Assembly: GCF_026130545.1 (NCBI RefSeq)
Contig: NZ_JAMOIM010000004.1
Coordinates: forward strand, 248,001-312,000
Source of the DNA: Lichenifustis flavocetrariae
GTDB taxonomy: Bacteria; Pseudomonadota; Alphaproteobacteria; Rhizobiales; Beijerinckiaceae
Direction: 5' to 3'
Length of the DNA: 64,000 nucleotides
In this document: piece after piece, positions 21,983-31,070 of the stretch
Layout of the letters: each line of letters starts with the position of its first letter
Numbering within the stretch: position 1 is the first letter of the stretch
The notes under the pieces: model-generated
Database searches by the model: none
What the model saw: only the letters and a program-made list of their open reading frames with translations
Told to the model about the DNA's origin: nothing
Position numbers and translations under genes: made by a program

Positions 21983-23071
21983 TTGACGACGTCTGGCGAC
22001 ACAGCATCTCTGACGACGCCACAACCTACCGAGATGACTCCGCCGAATATTCATGCGGAGCGAGTGTCACTTGTCTTGGCGGCGGACAACACCGGGGTCT
22101 GGAGTTGGTCTCCCGCTAAGCGCAAGCTGTCCTGGGACATCCGGATCGCAAGTATTTTGGGGATTGAGCCGGATCACCAGCCGGAGATCGAGGATTTTCT
22201 TTCCTCCATCCATGCAGACGATCGGACGCCCCTCGATCGGCTGTTCCGGGGGATCTTCAATGGGGAGGGGATCGGCGAGGACGATTTCGAATTTCGGATG
22301 CGCCGCCTCGATGACGGGCGGGAGCGCTGGATCTCCGCACGGAGCCGCGTGTTTCGCGATGAGAATGGCACCGTCAGCGAAGTGATCGGTACCGCTCGCG
22401 ACATCACCGACCAGAAGCTGCATGACATCCATCTGCACATGCTTTTGCGCGAAATTACCCACCGGTCGAAGAACCTGCTTGCGATCATCCAGGCCATGGC
22501 ACGGCAGACCGTGAAAGACAGCCTCACGGCTGAGGATTTCGAACGGCGCCTCTCGCTACGTTTGCGAGGCCTGGCAGCATCCCATGAATTGTTGGCAGCG
22601 CAGGATTGGCACGGCGCGCATATCGAGGAACTCATCAAGGGCCAATTTGGCGATGCGTTCGAACAGTTCCGCACCCGCGTCATCCTGCACGGCGAGTCCG
22701 TCTTCGTGAAGCCGGAAGCGGCTCAGAACATCGGCCTTGCCCTGAATGAACTGGCCACGAATGCCATTCGGTATGGTGCGTTGTCGAACCAGGACGGTCA
22801 GGTCGATGTCACCTGGGGCATCGAAGAGTCGGAAGAGCACGATCGCCGCTTACGCATCACCTGGAATGAGTTTGGGGGCCCGGCTGTAGCGCCGCCGCGT
22901 CGCCAGGGTTTCGGCCGGAAGGTCGTGGAGCGCGTCGCGGCGAGCGCGCTCGACGGGAGCGTCAGTCTGACATTCGCGCCGAGCGGTCTGCAATGGTCTC
23001 TCCGGATCCCGGCATCGTTCGTGCTCAGTGGAAGACCCATCAGCCGATCCGAGATTCCTAAATTCTTCTGA
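21983..23071 (+). CDS. PAS-domain HWE-family sensor histidine kinase
   Basis: The longest frame starts at TTG 21983 (362 residues); ATG 22034 is an alternative. A PAS sensor domain (about residues 25-145, ending GTARDITDQ) precedes a HWE kinase core: phospho-acceptor His in REITHRSKNLLAIIQ near residue 160, the N box in LALNELATNAIRYGAL and the W-x-E motif WNEFGG that names the family. The C-terminal GFGRKVVERVA is the ATP-lid/G-box equivalent. It is soluble, with no membrane segment, like light, redox or general-stress sensors of alphaproteobacteria. No response regulator lies next to it. Confidence 0.9.
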   Translation: MTTSGDTASLTTPQPTEMTPPNIHAERVSLVLAADNTGVWSWSPAKRKLSWDIRIASILGIEPDHQPEIEDFLSSIHADDRTPLDRLFRGIFNGEGIGEDDFEFRMRRLDDGRERWISARSRVFRDENGTVSEVIGTARDITDQKLHDIHLHMLLREITHRSKNLLAIIQAMARQTVKDSLTAEDFERRLSLRLRGLAASHELLAAQDWHGAHIEELIKGQFGDAFEQFRTRVILHGESVFVKPEAAQNIGLALNELATNAIRYGALSNQDGQVDVTWGIEESEEHDRRLRITWNEFGGPAVAPPRRQGFGRKVVERVAASALDGSVSLTFAPSGLQWSLRIPASFVLSGRPISRSEIPKFF

Positions 23072-23200
23072 AATCCGGCCTGTCGGAGCCGTCCGGACCC
23101 GCAACGACTGGGTCCGGCAATCCTCACGGGACGACTGAACCCGAACGCGGCACCGTCGCTTCCTGGGAGGGGGGTGGCGCCTCGGTCGGGAACGCGCCGA

Positions 23201-23647
23201 TCAGGCCGCGAGCGGGCGAGAGGCGCCGATGTTCGAGGCCGCTGAGAGGAGCACGAGGCTGAATCCCTTGGCGGCTTCGCGCGAGGAGCGGAAGCGCTTG
23301 AACACGATGTCCATCAGCTCTTCCATGATGGAATTGTCGATGTCCTCGACGACATCGGCTTGGATGCCGACCCGTAGCAGGTCGCGTGTGAGCTCGTCGC
23401 GAACCTGCTCGATCAAGGGGCGGTTCTCGAGAATGAGAGCCCGCCACAAGCGGCGATGATGGGTTGAAATCAGGCTCCGGAACGCCGCGCCCAGTTCATA
23501 GTCGCCATAGGCCTCACCGATGCAATCGGCGATCACGGGTTCTGCCCAGACCATCATGTCTCGGCGCAGATCGCCGAGAGGGTCGGCCGCGAGACCGGCG
23601 GGGCGGCAAAAGGTGTTGTAGGAAGGAAAGGACGGCGACGACGGCAT
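23201..23647 (-). CDS. conserved-looking helical protein of unknown function
   Basis: This 148-residue protein is predicted to be mostly alpha-helical and soluble, with acidic and Arg-rich helices (for example EDIDNSIMEELMDIVFKRFR). I do not recognise the family. Its third-position GC bias resembles neighbouring genes, which supports coding. It sits between the HWE kinase (convergent) and the flavoenzyme gene; a palindromic pair of CtrA-like half-sites lies about 165 bp upstream. Confidence 0.65.
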   Translation of the reverse strand: MPSSPSFPSYNTFCRPAGLAADPLGDLRRDMMVWAEPVIADCIGEAYGDYELGAAFRSLISTHHRRLWRALILENRPLIEQVRDELTRDLLRVGIQADVVEDIDNSIMEELMDIVFKRFRSSREAAKGFSLVLLSAASNIGASRPLAA

Positions 23648-23810
23648 CGACGATCACCCGGCGGGACACTCGAAGACGACGACCGGCTTAACACCGACCT
23701 GCGACGCCGCATCCCTGGCGTCGCCCCACGTCACAACGACATGGTTTCCGCTCTCGATCGACCGGCTTCAGTGTGTGGGCGGCCGACCGGAGCATCTCCG
23801 ACCTGACGAT

Positions 23811-23830
23811 GTTTAACCATCATGGTTAAC
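23811..23830. promoter_or_regulatory. palindromic CtrA-like double half-site
   Basis: GTTTAACCATCATGGTTAAC contains TTAACCAT (23813-23820) and its reverse complement ATGGTTAA (23822-23829), sharing a central axis. TTAACCAT is close to the half-motif recognised by CtrA, the alphaproteobacterial cell-cycle regulator. The site lies in the 225-bp gap upstream of the unknown gene at 23201-23647 and 40 bp past the flavoenzyme stop. It could also be a terminator-like hairpin, but the flanks are not T-rich. Confidence 0.45.
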
Positions 23831-23872
23831 AAATCGTGATCGCTGTCACGGACTTGTGATAAATTGTCGATC

Positions 23873-26383
23873 TCAGCTCCGGAGGCGTTGATTGTCCGGG
23901 TCGAACGGGCTTTCTCCAAGCACCACCGCCTTCTTGATCTGACCCAGCACCGTGACCTCCAGCTCGGTGCCTACGGCGGCATGTTCGGGACTGACCATGG
24001 CGAGCGCGAGAGATTTGCCGATGCGCCAGCCGAACCCACCCGAGGTCGTTCGCCCTGCCGGTTGACCGTTGATCGTAACAGGTTCCGATCCACGCGCATC
24101 TGTATCGGTGATCCCATGCAGTTCGAGCGTGACGGTCTTGTTCTTGAACCCCTGCGCCTGCCAGGCAAGCAGCGCCTCCTTGCCCAGAAAATCCTTCTTC
24201 ATGTCGATGAACCGGTCGAGACCGGATTCGAGACCCGCATATTCGATCGACAATTCGCGACCGACATATTTGTAGGATTTCTCCAGCCGCAGTGAGTCCA
24301 TGGCCTTGATGCCAAATGGCTTGATGCCGAACTCCGCCCCCGCCGCCATCAGCTTGTCGAAGATGTAGTTCTGCATTTCGATCGGGTGGTGGAACTCGTA
24401 GCCGAGTTCACCTACGAAGTTCACCCGAAGGCACAGGCAGCCCGCGGCCCCCACAGAAACATGTCGGCCTGTAAGCCACGGGAAGGCTTTGTCGGACACG
24501 TCGATGTCGGCGACCTTGGCCAGCACGTCCCGTGATCGCGGGCCGGCCAGCACCAGCACGCCATATTGCGTCGTGACCGGTGTAAGCGTGACGCTGCCAT
24601 CCGTCGGCATCAGCTTGCGCAGGGTGTCGTGGTCATGCGCTTCGAGCGCGCCGGCCGAGACAAGATAGAAGCGCTCCGGTCCCGTGCGGGTCAACGTGAA
24701 TTCGGCCCGCACGCCGCCCTTCTTGGTCAGCAGATAGGTGAGGGTGACGCGGTTGACGGCTTTCGGAATGCGGTTCGTCAGGATCGAGTCGAGCCAGGCT
24801 GCCGCGCCCGGGCCGGAGACTTCACATTTGGCGAAGGCCGACATGTCCTGCAGACCGACATTCTCATGCACGTTCTTGCATTCGGCGCCGACGAATTCGA
24901 AGTAGTTCGAGCGCCGAAAACTCCACTTCTCGCGCGGTTTGGCACTGTCGACCTCCGGCGGGTGGTTCTCGTTGAGCAGAACCTGCGGCTTGTTCAATTC
25001 TTCGGCCGAGAGGCTGTAGCCCTCGGGCGCGAACCACGCCGGCCGCTCCCAGCCGTAGACCGATCCGAACACGGCGCCGAGCGCCTTCATGCGATCGTAG
25101 CAGGGCGTCTGGCGTAAGGGCCGGGCTACCGCGCGTTCCTCGTCCGGATAGTGGATCGAAAAGACCTTTGCATAGGCCTCCTCATTCTTCTCGATGAGAT
25201 AGCCTTGCGACGCGTAAGTGCCGAAGCGGCGCGGATCGACGCCCAGCATGTCGATCGTCGGTTCACCCTCGACGATCCATTCCGCGAGCTGCCAGCCGGC
25301 GCCACCGGCCGCCGTTACGCCGAAAGAATGGCCTTCGTTCAACCAGAAATTCTTGACGCCCGGCGCGGGCCCGACGATGGGCGAGCCGTCCGGCGTGTAC
25401 GCGATGGCCCCGTTATAGACCTTCTTGATGCCGACTTCGCCGAAGGCGGGAACCCGCTCGATCGCCGTCTCGATATGCGGCATGAGGCGTTCCAGATCCT
25501 CCTGGAACAGCTCGTATTCGCTTTCATCGGAGGGACCGTCGACGTAGCACACGGGTGCGCCGTGCTCATAGGGCCCCAGCAGAAGCCCACCCGCCTCCTC
25601 ACGCATGTACCAGGACGAGTCCGATTCGCGGAGCACGCCCATCTCGGGCAGGCCCTGGCGCTTCCGTTCCAGAATGGCGGGGTGCGGCTCGGTCACGATA
25701 TACTGATGCTCGACCGGGATGACCGGCACCTTGAGTCCCACCATGGCGCCGGTTTTGCGGGCGAAATTGCCCGAGCATGAGACGACGTGCTCACACACAA
25801 TGTCCCCCTTGTCGGTCACGACCTTCCACTCGCCCGACGGCAGTTTTTCGATGGCCGTCACGGTCGTGTTGCGATTGATCTCGCCCCCGCCGTTGCGGGC
25901 GCCACGTGCCAAGGCCTGGGTCAGGTCGGCGGGCTGGATGTAGCCATCCTCCGGGTGCTGGATGGCGCCCAGCAGACCTTCGGTCTCGCAGAGCGGCCAG
26001 ATCTCCTTGACCTCTTCGGGCGTCAGGAACTTGACGTCGACGCCGCCGATCGTTCGGGCGACGCCCGTGTAGTAATTGTATTCGTCGAGCCGGTCCTGCG
26101 TACGGGCGAGCCGGATATTCGACACGGGCCGAATGCCGACATCGAGCCCGACCTCGGCGCCGAGCCGCTTGTAGAGCGCCACCGAATATTTGTGGATCTG
26201 ACCGACCGAGTAACTGACGTTGAAAAGCGGCAGCAGACCGGCGGCGTGCCAAGTCGAGCCGGAGGTCAATTCCTTACGCTCGACCAGCACCGCGTCAGTT
26301 ACGCCCTTCTTGACGAGGTGATACAGGGTCGAGACGCCGACGACCCCGCCGCCGATCACCACCACACGCGCATGGGTCCGCAT
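23873..26383 (-). CDS. FAD-dependent dimethylglycine/sarcosine dehydrogenase-like protein with GcvT domain
   Basis: The 836-residue protein has an N-terminal FAD-dependent oxidoreductase (DAO) fold with the Rossmann motif VVVIGGGVVGVSTLYHL (7-23) and the covalent-flavin region GSTWHAAGLLP. Behind a linker domain comes a C-terminal aminomethyltransferase (GcvT) fold that binds tetrahydrofolate. This architecture belongs to dimethylglycine and sarcosine dehydrogenases, which oxidatively demethylate N-methyl glycines and load the formaldehyde unit on THF. The exact substrate is not determinable. It stands alone, with no betaine or sarcosine oxidase genes nearby. Confidence 0.9.
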   Translation of the reverse strand: MRTHARVVVIGGGVVGVSTLYHLVKKGVTDAVLVERKELTSGSTWHAAGLLPLFNVSYSVGQIHKYSVALYKRLGAEVGLDVGIRPVSNIRLARTQDRLDEYNYYTGVARTIGGVDVKFLTPEEVKEIWPLCETEGLLGAIQHPEDGYIQPADLTQALARGARNGGGEINRNTTVTAIEKLPSGEWKVVTDKGDIVCEHVVSCSGNFARKTGAMVGLKVPVIPVEHQYIVTEPHPAILERKRQGLPEMGVLRESDSSWYMREEAGGLLLGPYEHGAPVCYVDGPSDESEYELFQEDLERLMPHIETAIERVPAFGEVGIKKVYNGAIAYTPDGSPIVGPAPGVKNFWLNEGHSFGVTAAGGAGWQLAEWIVEGEPTIDMLGVDPRRFGTYASQGYLIEKNEEAYAKVFSIHYPDEERAVARPLRQTPCYDRMKALGAVFGSVYGWERPAWFAPEGYSLSAEELNKPQVLLNENHPPEVDSAKPREKWSFRRSNYFEFVGAECKNVHENVGLQDMSAFAKCEVSGPGAAAWLDSILTNRIPKAVNRVTLTYLLTKKGGVRAEFTLTRTGPERFYLVSAGALEAHDHDTLRKLMPTDGSVTLTPVTTQYGVLVLAGPRSRDVLAKVADIDVSDKAFPWLTGRHVSVGAAGCLCLRVNFVGELGYEFHHPIEMQNYIFDKLMAAGAEFGIKPFGIKAMDSLRLEKSYKYVGRELSIEYAGLESGLDRFIDMKKDFLGKEALLAWQAQGFKNKTVTLELHGITDTDARGSEPVTINGQPAGRTTSGGFGWRIGKSLALAMVSPEHAAVGTELEVTVLGQIKKAVVLGESPFDPDNQRLRS

Positions 26384-26590
26384 TTCAATCGTCCGTCGTT
26401 GGTTACAGCTCTCAAGCCTTGTCGCGGAGCGCCGCGCTTGGCGCTCGTTATGCCCCGACTTGCCCTGTCTCGGAAGCGTCGCCGGTGGCGTCCGGACGAC
26501 AGGGTTTGAGATAAATCAGGGAGGTCCTGATCGCGACTTGCGCGGGCGCACAAAATTTGCGTCGTCCGACTGGCACACCAAAGGACTGCT

Positions 26591-27472
26591 ATGCCTCATC
26601 GTCGCCTGTTGGGCCTGTTGATTGCTGGGGTGTGGATCGGGTGGGTCGCCGTCGGCGAGACGGCCTCTGGTGCCGAAACCCAACCCGACAAGAGCCTCTA
26701 CAGCATCGTGTCCCCGACGCCGGATTCCGCCTTGCGGGATTTCGCGCCTGATCGTCCGGCCCGTTCGATCGGCCCGACAACGGTCGATGCAGGGCGGTTT
26801 CAGATCGAAAGCGACTTCATCAATCACACCTTCGCCAATCAGGACGGCATGACGACGCGCACCACTCAGGCGCTCGATCCTGTCCTGAAGCTCGGCGTCA
26901 CCAGCTTCATGGATTTCGAGGTCGCGTTCGGGGGCTTCAACGATCTCCGCACGACCGACAATGCGAGCGGCGCCGTGGTGGCCAAGGGCCGCGGCTTCGG
27001 CGATGTGACGTTGACCACCAAGTTCAACCTGACCGGCAACGATGGCGGCAAGGTTGCCTTCGCGCTCGCACCCTATCTCATCGTGCCGGGCGGTACCGCC
27101 AACATCACGGCCGGGCAGGTCGAAGGCGGAGTGATCGCGCCTTTGGCGCTCAAGCTGCCCCAAGACTTTGGGGTGACGCTGCAGACCGAGGTCGACGCGC
27201 TCGCCAATGTCAACGGTCCTGGCACGCATGTAAACTTCACGAACATCGTCAACGTCAGTCGTCCCGTTCCGGGGATCAAGGACCTGACGTCCTACGCCGA
27301 ACTCTATTCATCGGTCACCACCGAGCCGCATGCGCCCGACATCTATACGTTCGACCTCGCGCTCGCCTATCTGGTCGAGACCAACACCCAGCTCGATATC
27401 GGCGCCAACATCGGCCTCAACCGCGGCGCGCCCGATTATCAGCTCTATAGCGGCATCGCGCATCGGTTCTGA
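26591..27472 (+). CDS. outer-membrane protein of the phenol MetA-degradation transporter family
   Basis: The ATG at 26591 has AAAGGA 5 bases upstream. A signal peptide (about 27 residues, ending TASGAE) precedes a 265-residue domain of beta-strands (VDAGRFQIESDFINH, FGDVTLTTKFNL, QLDIGANIGLNRG) ending in a C-terminal Phe, as in outer-membrane barrels. The pattern fits the Phenol_MetA_deg family, named for a gene in a meta-cleavage operon but widespread with unknown cargo. No aromatic-degradation genes lie nearby, so the name should not be read as function. Confidence 0.8.
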   Translation: MPHRRLLGLLIAGVWIGWVAVGETASGAETQPDKSLYSIVSPTPDSALRDFAPDRPARSIGPTTVDAGRFQIESDFINHTFANQDGMTTRTTQALDPVLKLGVTSFMDFEVAFGGFNDLRTTDNASGAVVAKGRGFGDVTLTTKFNLTGNDGGKVAFALAPYLIVPGGTANITAGQVEGGVIAPLALKLPQDFGVTLQTEVDALANVNGPGTHVNFTNIVNVSRPVPGIKDLTSYAELYSSVTTEPHAPDIYTFDLALAYLVETNTQLDIGANIGLNRGAPDYQLYSGIAHRF

Positions 27473-27495
27473 AGGAAAGCGCCTCCTCCGAAAAG

Positions 27496-27574
27496 CGGCC
27501 TGCGTTCAGGCCGGCGCGGTTGGCGATCTGGTCCATCGGACCGGGTGCGGTGCTCGACCGTCGCCGCGACGGTC
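27496..27574. terminator. two hairpins between convergent barrel gene and PTS operon
   Basis: CGGCCTG-CGTT-CAGGCCG (27496-27513) and GACCGTC-GCCGC-GACGGTC (27556-27574) are perfect 7-bp stems. They lie in the 153-bp gap between the convergent outer-membrane gene and the end of the PTS operon, and the second is followed by TTC on the plus strand. The position suggests paired terminators, one per direction. Confidence 0.5.
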
Positions 27575-27625
27575 TTCATCCCGGGGAAAACGACGAAGCG
27601 AGAACGCGGGACGCCACGTTGAACC

Positions 27626-29593
27626 CTAAAGACCCGGAAGCTCGATCTCGGTCACGGTCTTCTTGGCGCGCGGGATCGAAGCCGGGCTCATCGAGAGTTC
27701 CTTGACTCCAAGTCGAAGGAAGATCGGGATCAGGTCCGGGCGGGCGGCGGCCTCGCCGCAGATGCCGACCCAGATGCCTTGCTGGCGCGCCGCGTCGCAG
27801 ATCAGCTCGATCGCGCGCAGGACGGCCGGATGATCGGCGCGGTTGAGATCGGCGACGCGCGGGTTGAGCCGGTCGGCCGCCATCACATATTGGGTGAGGT
27901 CATTGGTGCCGATCGAGAAGAAGGCCGCATGTTTGGCGAGGTCGGCCGCCAAAAGCGCCGCGGCCGGCGTTTCCATCATGATGCCGAGATCCGGGTTGCC
28001 GACCGGAATGCCGGCTGCATCGAGTTCCGCCCGGCACTCGGCCAGCAGGGCTTTGACGCGCAAGACCTCATCGGCATTGGTCACCATCGGCACCATGATC
28101 TTGATGTTGCCGTGGGTGGCGGCGCGCAGCAGAGCCTTGAGCTGCGGCTTGAATACGTCGGGTCGGTCGAGGCACATTCGTACGCCGCGCCAGCCCAGGA
28201 ATGGGTTCTCCTCGTGCGGAAACTCGATCCCGGCCACAGGCTTGTCGCCGCCGATGTCCAGCGTCCGCACGATCACGGGGTAGGGCGCGAAGGCGCGCGC
28301 CAGTTCCGCATAGATTTCCGCCTGCTCGTCTTCCGAGGGCAGTACCTTGCGTTCCATGAACAGGAGTTCGGTGCGGAAGAGGCCCACGCCCATGGCACCG
28401 GCTTTCAGGGCCGGCCCGATCTCCTTCAGCGAGCCCAGGTTGGCCGCGACCTCGATGGCCTGGCCGCTTCGGGTCACCGGAATGATCTGCCGGTAGCTGT
28501 CGAGCGCGTCGCGTTCGCGCGCTTCTCGCGCCACCCGCTCGCGGATCTCCGTCGCGACCGTGTCGTTCGGGTCGAGCCAGACCTCCCCTGTTTTCCCGTC
28601 GAGCGCCACGACCTGCGCGGCTCTCAGAGCCGCGAGGTCGGCTCTCGACCCGAGCACGGCGGGAATACCATGGGTGCGCGCCATGATGGCGACATGCGAT
28701 GTCGCGGCCCCTTTGGTGCAAAGAATGCCCGCGATGGCCTGCAACGGCGCCTTGGCGAAATCCCAGGCCGAGATCTCCTCCGCCACCAGGATCGCCCCTT
28801 CAGGCACCGCCCCCAGATTGGCATCGGCTTTGCCGAGCAATTCCAAAGCGAGAGCGCGAGTGACTCCCCGCACGTCTTCGGCTCGCGCTCGGATGTAATC
28901 GTTGTCGACCCTCTCGAACGTGGCGGCGAGGTCCTGGCCGGCTTGCAGCGTCGCCGTCACCGCATCCTTGCCGGTGCGGATCACGCTCTCCACCGCGCCG
29001 ATCATTTCGGCGTCGCGCGCAACCTCGATCAAGGCCTCGATGATCTGTGCGTCTTGCGGGGTGACGCCGTCTTTGAGCTTGCTGCCGATGAGGCTTGCCG
29101 TCGTCGCATCGAGCGCCCGGCGCATCATCTCGATTTCTGCCTCGATGGACTCGGTCGCCACGACTCGGTTAGGTGCTTGCAGCACTTCCGGGAAAAATCC
29201 AAAGGCGGGACCGATGGCCGCGCCTTCGCTCGCGGGAACTCCACCCGGTCCTGAAAGGACCTCTCTCCGAGGTGTGAAACTCGACGAACGTTCGTCCGCC
29301 GTCGCGAGCGGAACTGTGCCGCCGAGGTCGAGACCGGCCTCCGGGGTTTCGATGAACGTCGCGAGAGCGTCGAGGGCGGCCGGCGCGTCGTCACCCTCGG
29401 CTGTCAGCGAGACGTCCTCGCCTTCCTTGAGACCAAGCAGCATCAGCTTGACGGAGCTTTTGGCATTGGCGCCCTTGTCCCCACGCCGAATCTGGACATC
29501 GGACACGAAGGTCTTGGCCAGTTTGACGAATTGGGTGGCGGGCCGCGCGTGCAAGCCCTCCTTCACCCGGACCGTGACATGGCGTTCGATCAT
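27626..29593 (-). CDS. HPr-Enzyme I fusion, general PTS phosphotransferase
   Basis: Starting at 29593 the protein has 655 residues. Residues 1-90 are HPr with H15 in KEGLHARPAT and S46 in AKSSVKL, exactly at canonical numbers. After a linker, residues 115-655 are Enzyme I, with phospho-His H300 in GAATSHVAIMARTHG and the PEP-binding TIM barrel. It takes phosphate from PEP and passes it EI to HPr to EIIA. The HPr-first fusion differs from free ptsH and ptsI. It is the last gene of the gutM-EIIC-EIIB-EIIA operon, making that transporter self-sufficient. Confidence 0.95.
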   Translation of the reverse strand: MIERHVTVRVKEGLHARPATQFVKLAKTFVSDVQIRRGDKGANAKSSVKLMLLGLKEGEDVSLTAEGDDAPAALDALATFIETPEAGLDLGGTVPLATADERSSSFTPRREVLSGPGGVPASEGAAIGPAFGFFPEVLQAPNRVVATESIEAEIEMMRRALDATTASLIGSKLKDGVTPQDAQIIEALIEVARDAEMIGAVESVIRTGKDAVTATLQAGQDLAATFERVDNDYIRARAEDVRGVTRALALELLGKADANLGAVPEGAILVAEEISAWDFAKAPLQAIAGILCTKGAATSHVAIMARTHGIPAVLGSRADLAALRAAQVVALDGKTGEVWLDPNDTVATEIRERVAREARERDALDSYRQIIPVTRSGQAIEVAANLGSLKEIGPALKAGAMGVGLFRTELLFMERKVLPSEDEQAEIYAELARAFAPYPVIVRTLDIGGDKPVAGIEFPHEENPFLGWRGVRMCLDRPDVFKPQLKALLRAATHGNIKIMVPMVTNADEVLRVKALLAECRAELDAAGIPVGNPDLGIMMETPAAALLAADLAKHAAFFSIGTNDLTQYVMAADRLNPRVADLNRADHPAVLRAIELICDAARQQGIWVGICGEAAARPDLIPIFLRLGVKELSMSPASIPRAKKTVTEIELPGL

Positions 29594-29657
29594 CGTCGTC
29601 TTTCTATTCAGGATGGAACGCGGCACTCGCTCGATCGCGTGCCCGTCGCGTTCGAGA

Positions 29658-30038
29658 TCAGGCCGTGATGGCGATGATCGCGCCTGGCTTGAGCGAGCTG
29701 GCCAAAAGCTCGGTCGTCAGGACAGAGGCGTTCAGCTCGCCGGGCCGGTTGCTGGTCGTGGCACCATCGAAATTGACGACCACATGCCCCATGTCGGCGA
29801 TCTTGGCCCAGGCGAGCGAACCGATGGCCGTCAGCGTGGCTTCCACCTCCCCGATCCTGATCTTGGCGCCCACGGGGGGCGCTTGGGGGGTCGAGCCATC
29901 GATCACTTCATGCAGGACCGAGACTTCGGCCAGTTCCGGCGGCGCACCTGCGGCGAACAGGATGAGCACGCCGCCGTCGATGAGATCGGCCACATCGGGG
30001 CCGACCTCCGTGATCTTCGTCCTGTAGAAAGTCGTCAT
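29658..30038 (-). CDS. srlB: PTS glucitol/sorbitol-family EIIA
   Basis: This 126-residue cytoplasmic protein has the length and pattern of the EIIA(Gut) family, with phospho-acceptor H43 in SVLHEVIDGS and the MGHVVVNFDG strand. It relays phosphate from the HPr domain of the downstream fusion to the EIIB part of the upstream gene. It starts 4 bp after the EIIB stop. The symbol marks the family; actual sorbitol specificity is doubtful given the neighbouring divergent operon. Confidence 0.93.
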   Translation of the reverse strand: MTTFYRTKITEVGPDVADLIDGGVLILFAAGAPPELAEVSVLHEVIDGSTPQAPPVGAKIRIGEVEATLTAIGSLAWAKIADMGHVVVNFDGATTSNRPGELNASVLTTELLASSLKPGAIIAITA

Positions 30039-30042
30039 CGGG

Positions 30043-31050
30043 TCACATCACCAGCAGAGAGAAGATCCAGGCGATTACCACGGAGAGGGGTCCCATCACT
30101 TGCCTGCTGAGTAGAACCGCCGGCACACCGATCTCGATCGTCTTGGGCTTGGCCTCACCGAGCGCCAGACCCACTGGAATGAAGTCGCAGCCCACCTGCG
30201 TGTTGTAGGCGAAGAGCGCCGGAAGGCTCATCGCGGGCGAGATCGTCCCGTTCTGGATTTGCGGGCCGATGATGGCGACGCCGATCACCTGCGCGATGAC
30301 GGCGCCCGGGCCGAGGATAGGCGACAGAAACGGCAAACCACAGACGGCCGAGATAACAAGCAGGCCGACGATGTTGTTGGCCAGCGGGCCCATCGGCTTG
30401 GCGATGATATCGCCGATGCCGGTGTAGAGGATGATGCCGATCAACATGGTCACGAAGGCCATGAAGGGCAGCACGTTCCGGACAACCTGATCGATCGTCC
30501 GTCGGCCGGCATTGAAGAAAATGCCGACGACGCGCCCCATGACACGGCCGATACTGGCGATCAGGTTGATGAACCCACCACCCCCGGTCTCCGGCGCAAC
30601 GGTCGGCTTCGCCGTCACGTTCGGGGCTGCCGCGGCGACTCCGGCCGCCGTCGGCGCAGCCGATCCATCCGCGAATTCGACGTTTCTATCCTTCACGCCG
30701 GACACATAGATGTCTTCGGTGATGAATTGCGCCAGCGGCCCCGACTGTCCGACGGGCGTGAGGTTGATGGTCGGGATCCGCTTGCGCGGATAAACGCCAC
30801 ACCGGGCCGTGCCGCCGCAATCCACGACGACGCAGGCCATTTCCGATTCGGGTGGAGGTTGTCGAAAGCCGTCGACCGCGATACCGCCGGTCATTTCGGC
30901 AATGAGCTTCGCCAGCGGCGGAATCCCGCCGCCCGTCACGGCGACGATCTTGTCACGCTGACTGGTGGGCTCGATCACAAGCGGGCCGCCCCAGCCGTTG
31001 GGGCCCTGGTTGATCTTGACGGCCTTATACTTGGCCTCGGTGAGTGCCAT
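30043..31050 (-). CDS. srlE: PTS glucitol/sorbitol-family EIIB (with membrane domain)
   Basis: The 335-residue protein opens with the EIIB domain: phosphocysteine region VVDCGGTARCGVYPRKRIPT (C73/C78), then GPLAQFITEDIYVSGVKDRN. After an Ala/Pro linker come about four membrane helices of the C-terminal half of the glucitol permease. In this PTS family the membrane channel is split between EIIC and EIIB genes, as seen here. It accepts phosphate from EIIA and phosphorylates the incoming polyol. Confidence 0.94.
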   Translation of the reverse strand: MALTEAKYKAVKINQGPNGWGGPLVIEPTSQRDKIVAVTGGGIPPLAKLIAEMTGGIAVDGFRQPPPESEMACVVVDCGGTARCGVYPRKRIPTINLTPVGQSGPLAQFITEDIYVSGVKDRNVEFADGSAAPTAAGVAAAAPNVTAKPTVAPETGGGGFINLIASIGRVMGRVVGIFFNAGRRTIDQVVRNVLPFMAFVTMLIGIILYTGIGDIIAKPMGPLANNIVGLLVISAVCGLPFLSPILGPGAVIAQVIGVAIIGPQIQNGTISPAMSLPALFAYNTQVGCDFIPVGLALGEAKPKTIEIGVPAVLLSRQVMGPLSVVIAWIFSLLVM

Positions 31051-31070
31051 GACGCTTCCCCTTGAATTTT

